A stretch of DNA of 64,000 nucleotides from Dysidea avara. Taxonomy: Eukaryota > Porifera > Demospongiae > Dictyoceratida > Dysideidae. Below, in pieces: positions 46,150 to 56,269 of this stretch (the stretch's first letter is position 1; every line of letters begins with the position of its first letter). The translations under genes and the position numbers were made by a program. The notes under the pieces are model-generated. The model was given only the letters and a program-made list of their open reading frames with translations, searched no databases and was not told where the DNA came from. Location of the stretch: contig NC_089276.1 of NCBI RefSeq assembly GCF_963678975.1, positions 22,117,059-22,181,058 of the forward strand, read 5' to 3'.

Positions 46150-47290
46150 ATCAAGACACACGATAGTGTGTCGTGTGGCCAAGAAAGCCGGCACACCACA
46201 CCGTGAGTATATTGACAGGAAGAAAGAAAACAGCTTTTTCATGCATGCATAGCTCCATGGCCCCTTCTCCAAAGCACACCATTTTTGCATTATAGCTGTC
46301 CGCTAGGTAGGGTACATCACACAGCAAATTTGATTAATTCACAACAGCCATTTGCGAGATATGGGCATTCAAAGTTTTGTTTTAATTTTTTTCGTTTCTT
46401 CTTATGCTGTATGGGGGGGGGCTACGGGGGCTTCGATTTTTCTTTTCGCATACTTTGCAAAAATTGCTATAAAATGCAAACGTGTAACTCGATTGCCTCC
46501 ATCATTGGCACAAATGAGGAGCGTGTAATGGTGGATCATGTACCAAGTTTGCTGTGAACCTGAGGAATGTCCAAGGAGTTGCGAGTAGGGACTGGTCTAT
46601 TTTGCTTTTTTTTCCACCTATATTTCTTTCCAGCAATCCTTTTATTTTTCACCTATTATGCTCCATATTTTGCTCAAGAATTATAAATTTTGCTCAGCAC
46701 TGATTTTTGTTAATTCAATATTTCCAAGTGCAAAGCTACAGTTTCGCCTTAAAGCTTTAAGAACACAATCGTGTACTAAGTTTGGTGCAAATCTGATTAG
46801 TAGTCATAGAGCTATTGATGTTAAAAAGGCCGCCTTGTTGTCATACCTACAGGGTAAATCACTTGCAGGAATAATTTAAAAATTAGTATGCGTATAGGCT
46901 AACCATCATAGCTAATGGTAAATCACATTGATAGCTATAGAGTTACAAGGTAAAACCAAACAGCTGTAAATCGCGGAGTCGAAATACTCTGATAGAATAG
47001 TCACCGTAGTGTATAAAAGGTGCATGAAAATGTCAAAAAAGGAACTTATGTACTCAGCATTCGAACCAGGGACCTCCATACTGAAAACCCAAATCCTTAA
47101 CTGCTGAACTGCTGCTATCATGGCTGTTCACCTCACAAAATTCTAGCTAAAATATACTCCATAGTAAAAGTTCATAATTTCATAGATCTATCAATGAGAA
47201 ATTTAGAACATTCTATGTGTGTTCTATTAGAAATCCTCAAAAAATGTGTGTTCTATTAGAGTAGTACAAAAGTAATCAAATAGGACTCTG
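46150..47290 (-). repeat. Family Z copy in inverse orientation, with SINE
   Basis: The terminal segment returns in reverse (ATCAAGACACACGATAGTGT, 46150) directly after the plus-strand copy, making a large tail-to-tail palindrome. The family Z body follows to the boxes CTCTGATAGAATAGTCACCG (46989) and TTCTATTAGAG (about 47253). A tRNA-derived block on the minus strand at 47050-47100 has GCAGTTAAGGATT and CCTGGTTCGAATGC, matching the one at 27790. A G-run lies at 46410. Confidence 0.8.
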
Positions 47291-47809
47291 TAATACAATA
47301 CTATTTCAACCTCTCTAGTATTTCATTGAATCATAGCTGATATTTAGCCATTTTGGTACAGATTGGTGGGATAGTACACTACTATTAAGACCTACTTATG
47401 CCAATCATCATCATCATAATAAGTGCTTTGCTAATAAAATTTGTGACAACAGGCTGGAAATCGTATTCGTAAAAGGTGCAGGATTTGCTTTGTTAAAAAT
47501 TGAGCAACTGCAACATATCACATTTTGCATGAAAATCAAGATACTGTAATAGAACGGTCACTGCAAAATCCTAATAGACAAATGGTACAATCAGGTATAC
47601 CTAACTTGAAAGGAATTTACTTTGTTATAAAATACCATTGTAAATAAATACAGGCACTATAATACAAGTAAGTACAAAATTATAAATTGGCTTTGATATT
47701 GGATTGATAGGTATATATTTTCTGTTTTGGTTGAGCACCAGCTACGTTGTCTTATATCATCTTCATTGTATCTGTAGATAAGAAAAACAATGATTTATGT
47801 TAAAACAAA
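47291..47809. other. Unassigned interval
   Basis: No frame or repeat boundary is recognised, apart from an inverted copy of the recurrent box (AAGATACTGTAATAGAACGG, 47539) with GTCACTGC. Confidence 0.4.
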
Positions 47810-48045
47810 CCTCAAAGTCAGTTTGTGGTTGGCTTAGGGGTATATAAAAAGAAGTAAAATCTATGTGGCTGAAGTCACTGAAGAATGCTTCTGATAATAA
47901 ATTTTAATAATGCACACAGCCATTATTGAAATTTATTATCATCAACATCATTGCAGTCATTTCATGCCGCCAATTTTTATTCACAACTGTTTTCACCCAG
48001 GATTTTTGAAGGCTAAATCTTCTCTATGCAGCTTGGCTGCTTTTG
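47810..48045. mobile_element. Fold-back MITE family B copy (diverged)
   Basis: Inverted phrases AATAAATTTTAATAATG (47896) and AATTTATTATCATCAAC (47929) form the centre. CATTTCATGCCGCCAATTTT and CAGCTTGGCTGCTTTTG repeat the family B 3' arm. The left arm carries TCAAAGTCAGTTTGTGGTTG, the complement of the usual tail. Confidence 0.7.
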
Positions 48046-48109
48046 CATGGTGAAGCAAGGGAGGGCACCACTATTATTTAACTACATAAAATGTGTCCTG
48101 TTCCATGAC

Positions 48110-48221
48110 AGATTCCAGATTCTGGAAACCTGAAGTCTCAATTTCTTAATGTTTCAGGTAATGTGTAAAATCCAAAGGGGTTTCCTGAAATCCCTGGAAA
48201 CCCCCCTCTGTACGCCCCTGG
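48110..48221. mobile_element. End of a hAT-like element
   Basis: CCTGGAAACCCCCCTCTGTA then CGCCCCTG at 48221 is, in reverse, a CAGGGGCGTACAGAGGGGGG terminus of the hAT type. It abuts the 3' end of the minus-strand cysteine-cluster gene, whose frame runs into it. The other end was not identified. Confidence 0.6.
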
Positions 48222-48239
48222 TACTGAATGATAATGGCA

Positions 48240-50600
48240 AGGAGAAGACTCCAATACTTCAAATGGTTTAACCATACAAGCTTTAACGTCTGCTATAAGT
48301 TCTGAAAGAACTTGTGGAATGTTTCCATCAGCTTCTTTAGGGCACCTACTAAGGAATGATACCAACAAGGTTAGATATTCTTGAAGGACTTGAAGTTCGT
48401 GATGATTTGTAGAATCAAAAACATTTATCTTGTAACTGGTTATGTTTCTTAATACATCTAATACTTCCACATTTCCACAATATTAAAAAATACCACAAAC
48501 TGGAGAATTGCGAGCTAATTCTGAAAAAAACTTACTATATGGAAAAGGTGCCACTGGCTCACCTGTATCCTTATAGAGTTGATCAACTAGTTTAGAAAGA
48601 GCTGTAGAATCCTTTTCTAACAGGGTTACTAGTGTTTTAAAGTCATTTGCGCTGATATAACTATGAGTTGACAACTTTTTTCGATCTTTGCTGTAGCCAC
48701 TGTATCTCAGAAGTAACTCACGCCCTTTTGTAGAATGGACAAACACCCGATCATTGTGTTTGCTACCATAAGTCACAGGAACAGATTCTTCCTCTGTCTC
48801 ACTTAAAAGTGATGGAAGAAAATCCTTCCTAAATCCAAGCAATGTGCCATCACAAATTATTGTTTCTGGACTATATCCACAAATAGTGCACAAAAATGTT
48901 TGCTTCCAGTCAATATCAAGAAGTCTAGCAAACGCATACCATGCTGATCTTATTTTATCTAAAGTAGGAGGGTGAGTAATGTCTACAGTTGCATGACTTC
49001 GTACAGATGATCTATAAAATACTACAAATGGGTTTCTACCCTCAATCATTAAGTCAAGGTATTGAAAAAGCATGTCGTAATAAAATATGTGCTTATTGTC
49101 GAGGTTGAATAAAAGATCAGTAAGCCCATCATAAAAACATTTGCAATCACAGCCTAATGCTGGTCTGTAGTAAGCTTTCCAATCTTTTGAAGTGATTGTT
49201 GCAAAATACTTGTAAATCACAACTTCTGTAGAAGCTATCCAGTTACATAGCACTGCATGGGTCTCTGTCATCAAATAGGTCGTTGTGCTTACATTTCTTT
49301 TCAGGTGTAAAACTAGGTACTAATGCCTCAGGAAATTTTGCTTCTCCCTTTTCATATGCATTATGAAGTTCTCTAAGAAGCTTGGGAAGAGGATAAGGAA
49401 TATTTTCACAAGACACTGCAAGATATTTGGGGATTTCTTGTACTCTATTCACATCATCAGGTAATTCTTCTTTTAAACTCTCATGTTCACTATGCCAACT
49501 ATTGAAGTAATCAATGTGACTGCAGTTGCAAATTGATGACTGTTTACATGAAGTGCATTGATATTTAGTAGATCTACCAATTCGAGAACATCTGATTATC
49601 CCATGGCTTGTACCATCGCAGACTCCAGCAGCTGGCTGCATTGATAAAATGTCTACACATTGTTTCATAAATTGACCATCTTGTACAGTTTCATAATGAT
49701 TGGGTTCATCATGAATTAACATTAAAAGACAGCGAACATGAATGCATTAGTGAGACCTGCAATCCATAATACACTTTACAACTGTGATACAAGACTTTGA
49801 TTGCAGTATAAACAAGTAATAATGAGCCATATTTCTGTTATACATACTACTGTGAATGCATTTTCAAAGTACAAGACATTGTAACAACACCTTCTGCCCT
49901 ATAGCTCATACACAGTATGTGTGGAACTTTGAACTTTTATATACAGTGTGTGTGTGAGTGTTTGTGCATATGTGCGTGCGTGTGTGTGTTAAGTTGTTGA
50001 CATCATTAGTTTTCTGTCTAATCCCTTTGACACCCTTTCTTATACGTAGGTACCATTCATTAAACTTTATTTCACAGAAGTCATTTGATTACATAAACAG
50101 GCTCATTTGTACAAGACTGTATATTAAATACACTCACTTTTCTCTTTCATAGAAGTGTTCTAATGATTCAGATATCAACTTTTCTGTTGCATTGAGTCTC
50201 TCTCTTTGCAATTGAGATTTATCACAAGAGCATAAAAATAATGATTTTGCTCATTGTAGCTACTGGAATGAAAGGGTATCTTTTGAACTAAACAGTAACC
50301 CCTTGTTAGCAGTCCAGAACTGTTTAAATCTGCCACAACATATGCTGCTCCACTACTTAAAGTATAGTAGGAATGCAACCGCTTAAGATTGCTTAAATAA
50401 ATTGTTTCCAATGGCAAAGTCCCTATCTGTAATCATATGAAAATGCAGACATACCAAGCCACAAACTTGGCATCTTCTCTTCATTTTTTACCACATCTAT
50501 AGCTATTTCCTTTCGAGGTTGCTTTTCTTTATATTCTGATGAACATTGCACAAGTTGTTTAACTTTAAGCTTCTTCCACAGCTAAAGTTTGGTTTGGATG
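48240..50600 (-). pseudogene. Cysteine-cluster protein resembling HMGXB3/KDZ-associated CxC family, broken
   Basis: Three minus-strand frames form one gene: 49722-49243, 49274-48483 and 48470-48240. The N-terminal part has CTSCKQSSICNCSHIDYFNS (zinc-binding-like), then YPLPKLLRELHNAYEKGEAK and CKHNDLFDDRDPCS. The middle has CDCKCFYDGLTDLLFNLDN, EGRNPFVVFYRSSVRSH, the block SAWYAFARLLDIDW and FLCTICGYSPETIICDGTLL then GFRKDFLP. The C-terminal part ends SRCPKEADG..VLSELI. I recognise this as a multicopy family found in sponges, cnidarians and molluscs and related to the cysteine clusters accompanying KDZ transposases and HMGXB3; its activity is unknown. One frameshift near 49255, one in-frame TAA near 48483 and probably others further upstream break it. 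Open stretches at 50175-50600 (with CSCDKSQLQRERLNATEKL in an alternative frame) are likely its 5' exons. A hAT end truncates the 3' side. Confidence 0.6.
49723..50174 (-). other. Probable intron of the cysteine-cluster gene
   Basis: About 450 bp between coding blocks; on the minus strand GAAAA/GTGAGTG at about 50135 is a good donor. A (TG)n-like stretch with GTGCG interruptions lies at 49945-49990. No other feature is seen. Confidence 0.4.
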
Positions 50601-50816
50601 CCATACTACAAGTTGAGATCACCAGTACTGATGCTTTTAAAGTAATATTTTGCAGGCCAAGTACATTCCTATATTAAATTCCTAAAATTAGTGATGTCCA
50701 ACAAAAATTTAAACTCCATTGCTAGCACCTCAAACTTATGTCAAAGTATTGTCATGTGCTTGAAGAAATGCAGTAAAAATTTCAGGTCAATATTATATTT
50801 GTATGGAAAGTTATAG

Positions 50817-51345
50817 CTATTTAAATGTTAGCCATCCCCTGGTGAAGTGTCCAGCTTGGCCACACTTGTAGCAAATTATTGGCCCATGTTCTGCTGTAGC
50901 CTTTGTCTTCTGCTGTCCATTTGGCCTTGATCGGGTGTTCATAGCAGTTGTGCTGCTGCGCTTCGCATCAATGCAGGAAATTGCTACCTCCAACTGGTTC
51001 ATGCGTGACACTAGCATTTGAAGTAACTCGGGCATTGCTTAATCTCTACTCACTTGGGCTGCATTAACTCCCTCACCAAGGCTCGTGACCGTCGACGTGG
51101 TTTTCCGACCTGGTTGGCTTCCCAATGTCTGAAATGCTTCAATCTCCAGGGTGGCACTGACTGCTTCATTAAGGGTCTTCAGACAGCCTTGACGAACGGC
51201 CAGGGCAACATCAGCTTTTCCAACAATCCAAGGTAGCGATCCAGTGATAACTTCTCCTTCGCGACTTCATCCAGATCTGGAAAAGCTTTGTCCGCTAAAC
51301 TCCGTAAATTGCCAGCCAAGTCTCCCCAAGATTCATTCAGCTTCT
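50817..51345 (-). pseudogene. Gypsy gag, C-terminal half, minus strand
   Basis: Reading from 51330 down, with a frame change, the strand encodes ESWGDLAGNLRSLADKAFPD, LSLDRYLGLLEKADVALAVR, LNEAVSATLEIEAFQ, and finally the zinc knuckle CYKCGQAGHFTRG at 50860. This is the C-terminal capsid and nucleocapsid part of a Ty3/Gypsy Gag. The fourth zinc ligand (Cys) is replaced by Trp. The N-terminal half of what appears to be the same Gag lies head to head on the plus strand at 51347-51770. Confidence 0.8.
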
Positions 51346-51346
51346 T

Positions 51347-51770
51347 GTGTTTTATTGTAGTGAATTGTTGTTCCGATTGGTGAAGATGGCACTTGAAGGA
51401 GACTCAGCCAGAGCACCGACCAGGCCACTTATCACCCCGGATTCCTTCAACAGGGAGGAGAACTGGGATGACTGGATCAGTCATTTCAACAGTGCATCAA
51501 AAGTTAACAAATGGAACGATTGGGCAAAGCTGCTGTGGCTCGAAGTTGGACTTGTTGGGAAAGCCAGGAAGGCTTGGAGCCGCCTCTCTACACAGGATAA
51601 AGGTGATTACAACTCTGCAGTGACAGCACTTTGTAGACGCTTTGAACCAGAGAGTAAGCATGACCTATACGCTGCTGAGTTCCAGACCCGTAAGAGTGAG
51701 AAACTACAGAGTAAAAAGCAGGATCTGACCTATTTGGGTACCATAACAAGATCATGGTACCAGGCTTGAG
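51347..51770 (+). pseudogene. Gypsy gag, N-terminal half, plus strand
   Basis: The frame begins near ATGGCACTTGAAGGAGACTC (51386) and encodes PDSFNREENWDDWISHFNSA, KLLWLEVGLVGKARKAW and YNSAVTALCRRFEPESKHDL followed by FQTRK, the capsid N-terminal region of Ty3/Gypsy Gag. After FQTRKSEKLQSKKQ it stops matching and ends at a TGA near 51767. Its natural continuation (WGDLAGNLRSL...) lies on the opposite strand at 51330, so an inversion divides the gene. Confidence 0.82.
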
Positions 51771-52389
51771 TGTTTGAGGTTAAGGATCCTGCTGACTATG
51801 CCAAATGTAGCAGGTGGCCTCGGCAACAACTTGCTCTGACTAACTGGCTAGACTCAACTTAGCAAAGCAACAACTCACGCAGCACAAGACAAAAGACTGG
51901 CCCGCTGAGTGGACAATACAAAAATATATACAAAAGCATCAAAGGCTTACTTACTGTTACAAGCCCAATAAACACTTTAAGGTTACAATAATAAGGTGTG
52001 TGTATATGGTTTCATGGTCCACTACATATACACACATAAGGAAAAATCAAACTAGTAGGGATCATTACAATAAAAAGTACTTAGAGGGATCATCATCTGA
52101 AGTGCAAATTTGATTCCTACTTTATGTATTATAATTCAGGCAAATAGAAAGGGAGTTATAAGATGAAAGAGAAGGTCAGTACTATAGCACACAGAACAAA
52201 CACACAAACAAATATGCATAACGTTTCCCATATACTGTAATCCCTACACTTCAGTAATAGATAAATTTGTTTGCATTTTAGTTACTACGCACATAATTGT
52301 AGCTTTGATATCACATGTGACTGTTCTATTAAAATATTGTACATGGCTGTTGTATAAGGTGGACAGCTTCTACAGATCGCTGTTTCTAC
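51771..52389. other. Interval with a partial palindromic MITE
   Basis: At 52035-52130 AAGGAAAAATCAAACTAGTAGGGATCA ... TGATTCCTAC resembles half of a family A MITE with its centre lost. GTGACTGTTCTATTAAAATA at 52318 is a further copy of the recurrent box. The part 51771-52030 may be residual Gypsy non-coding sequence. Confidence 0.45.
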
Positions 52390-52945
52390 GGAATTTTAAA
52401 AATTTTCTATTTAGCAAAATTTATTCTGACTAACTAACTAACTAACTAACTGATGCCTTCAGCCAAGCATAGCTTGACAATGGATAAGGCTACAGGCTTG
52501 ATTTTTTCACTGTTCGACATTGCTTCATCCTGAGACGTGCCTTTTCGCCAACCACAGTATGTACAATGCATGTATCATGAACTTACCTTTGTCCTCCTTT
52601 GTGTTCCAGTTCTTTTCACTGACAATGCAAGGTGTCGATTTGCGATAGTGCGATATGACTTCCCTCTGGCTGTGTCATGCTTTTCGCCCGCATTTTCCGT
52701 AGTGACTGGATTCATTGCAGAGAAGTTTCTTGTACTGTTCTTCGTTTGTAATGCTGTATAACGAGCGGAGCATAGCTACAAACAAAGCGTAATGGCCACC
52801 TCACTTTTCAGTGCGTAATTGATTATTGGGGCACGCGTTTAGATGGAAAATTATTTTATGGAATGCCTGGTGCCATTCTTTCATTTAATGTGGTACACGT
52901 GGATTCAGTAGTTATAATTGTGTTATTTAAAAAGTAAACAAACAA
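52390..52945 (-). repeat. Repeat family X copy, inverse orientation
   Basis: ACTAACTAACTAACTAAC (52430) is the microsatellite part; TGCCTTCAGCCAAGCATAGC, TTTTTCACTGTTCGACATTG and TGAACTTACCTTTGTCCTCC are the reverse complements of the family X phrases. A 74-codon plus-strand frame (52537-52761) is antisense to the repeat and not considered a gene. Confidence 0.8.
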
Positions 52946-53265
52946 GTAGAAGGAAAAATTAGGAATTTTAAACTTGATTTGGGGTCAAAAAACAAAAAAG
53001 CAGGGAAACAAGGGAACAGCTGAAAGTTGTGAAAGAAGGGAGGTTGCCTATACCTGCAGATATACTAGTGGACATGTAATCCCTAATTTAGTCATGGTTA
53101 TAGACTGAAGAGTAGGAATTAGATGTCCACTTGTATATTGGCAGGTACGTGTAGGCAACCTCCCTTGTTTCACAACTTTCAGCTGTTCCCTTGTTTCCCT
53201 GCTTTTTTGTTTTTTGATCCCTAATCCAGCTTAAAATTCCTAATTTTTCTTTCTACTTGTTAAGT
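52945..53265. mobile_element. Palindromic MITE family A, longest copy
   Basis: AGAAGGAAAAATTAGGAATT (52950) pairs with AATTCCTAATTTTTCTTTCT (to 53255). The arms of about 145 bp include AAACAAGGGAACAGCTGAAA and CTATACCTGCAGATATACTA, with an inner TAATCCCTAATTTAG centre. Confidence 0.93.
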
Positions 53266-53417
53266 ATGATTACATGCAAATGTAGGGATTTTGTCGCTAA
53301 GTTATGTTGTAATACAATCATCTTATATCTCTTAGTGCATTACTTTTATCTTGCTTTGTTTTTGAGTTAATAGCTTTTAAATAAGTGACCGTCTCAGTGA
53401 AAACCCGTCTAGTTCGC

Positions 53418-53615
53418 ACAAGCAACTATATAATACCTATATTACACTAATCACATGCACATTTGATTGTAACATATGCAGCACATGCATGCATGATGTA
53501 ACAATAAGTCACGTGATTAAGGATTATTCCAGAACTTGATTAATTGTACTGGCACGTGTATGGATGAACTATTGTATTGTTGATTGAATAAACTGTAATT
53601 GAATTGTGTATTACA
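53418..53615 (+). repeat. Gypsy 5' LTR and adjacent tRNA-iMet primer site
   Basis: Collinear with 63265-63462; ends GAATTGTGTATTACA. The first six bases are altered from TGTAGT. Immediately after it, TGGTAGCAGATGATGG (53617-53632) matches the complement of the 3' end of eukaryotic initiator tRNA-Met with one mismatch, and so is the primer binding site. Confidence 0.9.
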
Positions 53616-53628
53616 TTGGTAGCAGATG

Positions 53629-54480
53629 ATGGCTGTGTCACAGGCTAAACACATTAGTTTGCCCAGTATGTTTTCAAGTGGAAACATTTCGGATTGGTTT
53701 GTGTGATTTGACATTTGCTCCAAGGCTAATGGATGGAATGATGAGACTAAAGCACTCAAATTGCCTATGCTACTCGAAGGAGAGGCACTAGCATCATGGC
53801 TAGAGTTGTCGGAAGAGCAACAAGGCGATTTTAAGATAGTGAAAGAAAAGCTTGTTGGCAAAATGACACCGTTGTCCTTTACGGCTTTGGAAGAGTTTCA
53901 TGCCCAGAAGCTGTGCCCAGGAGAGGCACTGTCATTGTTTACCCAGGACTTAAAGCGACTTTTACAGACTGCCACGCCAGGATTAGATAAGAAAGCTGGC
54001 GAACAGATGTTGATTCATCAGTTTTTGACAGGTTTACCAACCACAATTAGTCGGCAGCTATGTGCAATAGATGAGACGAATGAACTCGATAAAGTGGTGG
54101 AACTGGCTCTCCTTTTAATGACGATCGACAACCAGGACCCGCTGCATAGTGTAGCCACTACAGGGACTTCTTCAGTACCCAATCAGCCAAATGAAGTAAC
54201 TTGTTTAATGGACCAGATGGAGTCACTCATGCAGCAAGTAGCAGCCCTTACAACACTCAATTCAACTAACTCACGGTATCGTCCAGGACCAGTATGATGC
54301 TATAACTGCCAAGGCTTAGGCCACCTGCAACGAAACTTCCCTAGTCCTCCTTACCAAGGCTGACAACCAAGATTTTCTCGTGGCTGTTTCAGGTGTGGGC
54401 AACCTGGACACATTCAAAAAGAGTGCCTGCAGCAGGGAAACGGGGAAGGGACATCTGGAATGGGTCACAGGCGTCCCAGA
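53629..54480 (+). pseudogene. Gypsy Gag with two zinc knuckles
   Basis: Structural polyprotein of the element. From the ATG at 53629 the frame runs through SMFSSGNISDWFV, a TGA (53704), FDICSKANGWNDETKALKLP and LEGEALASWLELS, the capsid helices EEFHAQKLCPGEALSLF and LIHQFLTGLP. Then a TGA (54295), the first knuckle CYNCQGLGHLQRNFP (last Cys lost), a TGA (54361) and an intact second knuckle CFRCGQPGHIQKEC. Frame is lost near 54475, where protease begins in the minus-one frame. This could be the natural gag-pol frameshift or decay. The three stops make it non-functional. Confidence 0.88.
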
Positions 54481-55090
54481 CCCTAACTGTAGACCCACCC
54501 ACTTCCATAGTTACTGTAGCTACAATCAAAACAGATGCAGCAGTCATTCAGGCCTACTTTGGAAACAAGTCAACAGAGGAGTCTGGTTCAGCAGTGTCAC
54601 TGGTAAGGCAAGATATTGTCAAGAGTTCTAAAATAGAATTTCAGATGCCACTCCCACAGATACAGCTGGTCACAGCATCTGGAGACAAGTTGCCAATTCA
54701 TGACTGTCTTAAGGTTACAATAAAGGTGCAAGGGGAGAAATTCACACATGACTTGGTGGTTGACAAGCTGATTACCCCAGTCATCCTAGGAATAGACTTC
54801 CTGCAGAAACATCAATTAACTCTTAATTTCAGTCGTATCCCTGTTGTGATGACCAAGAATACTCATAGTGCTGCAGCAACTGAATTGTCAGATGTCCTCA
54901 GACCAATATGTGCTGCACACCAGCAAGTACATGAAAGATATTGTGGCACCATAGGACTAGAACACTCGGAGGAAAATATCGATGAGTGTACTGTGCCAAA
55001 GTTCGATGAACCAGTTCATATTGAATTTCCTAGTTGTGCTAACCCCATGTTTGAGTGCGTCATGAGAGAATAATGGAGTTTAACTTGTTA
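54480..55090 (+). pseudogene. Gypsy aspartic protease region
   Basis: Retropepsin-like domain that would cleave the polyprotein. The active-site block reads ESGSAVSLVRQDIV where the family has D(S/T)G, so the catalytic aspartate is replaced by glutamate. The flap-distal block VILGIDFLQKHQLTLNF is well conserved. The frame ends at TAA 55071, after a linker with PVHIEFPSCANPMFECVM. Loss of the catalytic Asp indicates an inactive enzyme. Confidence 0.85.
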
Positions 55091-55229
55091 AACAAAGTTA
55101 ATGGAGGGAGATAATTTGTGTGTGTGTTTGGGTGGTGTAGCGACACATTGCAGCTATCTAGGTACATAGCACACCTGCATCACAATACTAGATGTAATAT
55201 AGAACAGTAGGTATTAATTGGAAAACATT

Positions 55230-55880
55230 ATGAACGCATGCGTGGGAAAAATACCGCGTGTTTGGGTCGTTCCAATTGGGTGACCAGGTGGTACAAAAAG
55301 TTGGTCTCAGTGATGAAGGTGAAAAAGAAGAAAGGGACCAGTGATGGGACAAAGTTTCTGAGTCTGGTTCAGAGATTGTTTGTGCCACTACGTAGTGGAC
55401 AGGATTGTACACGTGGTTGGTGGGAGATGAAGTAGTTCAATATTCGGACAGCGGATTAAGCGATTGCCTTAACGCCTGCCCGGTGAGTTCTTTCCATGTA
55501 TTGTTGTGCACGACTTGTATGTACTGAGGTTTTCACCGGAGTTCGGGTCTGCGTGGGTGTGGCGGTTGGCGTGGTTGCACACTCAGCCTTTTGCCATAAC
55601 GATAGCTGGTGCGCTTTCACGCGTGGCGTCGCTCGAATTCGGGCGCTGGTGGGGGCCTCGGTATGCCAGCAAACCAATGCGTTGTTCATTTGCAGTAAAA
55701 GCCACGAAACCGCGCATGAAATGCCCCACGTGTTTTGGGGGATATTCGGTGTAGGCATGCAGAGGGTTGTCTTGACTTGTGTACTAGGCGTTAAATAAGG
55801 TAATCTTCGAAAATAATTAGACTGCACGCGCGTTGCTGAACCGGCTCGAGTAGGGGCATGGTCACAATGTTTGGACACGA
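55230..55880. promoter_or_regulatory. GC- and CpG-rich block in the insertion
   Basis: This 650-bp stretch is clearly richer in CG than the surrounding sequence. A basic 65-codon frame (55238-55435) and a good splice donor CCCGGTGAGT (about 55479) on the plus strand suggest a promoter with a first exon. Overlapping frames of up to 169 codons on the other strand have no recognised motif. Interpretation as a CpG-island-like promoter is inference. Confidence 0.35.
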
Positions 55881-56269
55881 GAATTGTGCTCTCATTTAGT
55901 TTAGGTACTAAGCTGGATGTGCCTGTTGTAGTTAATGCACAAATATGATGGGGCTGGGTGAGCAAAGTTAATAGTTAATATTGCATGACTAGCACTGATT
56001 TTAATAGAGTAGTCACACCATATATGGTACTAATCGTTTCCCACTCAGGTTAGCAACTGAAATTAGGGGGCACTAATCCAAATAGCAATCATTGTAGTGT
56101 CCATTGTATATTATATGGAATACCCCGTAGGAAAAAACTGTCGGAATTAATGTGTGCAGTGGAACTGATTTAGCTACATATATTAGTCTAGCAGACCAGC
56201 AAGGGATCATTTGTGCTGCAGGCAATTACAATTGTACTCAGGGATCATTTGTGCTGTAAGCAATTACCA

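Noticed and set aside
52537..52761. A 74-residue plus-strand gene
   Set aside because: It is antisense to a family X repeat and its frame is not conserved in other copies.
55456..55965. A 169-residue minus-strand gene
   Set aside because: Overlapping long frames on both strands in a GC-rich block suggest low stop frequency; no motif or splice support was found.
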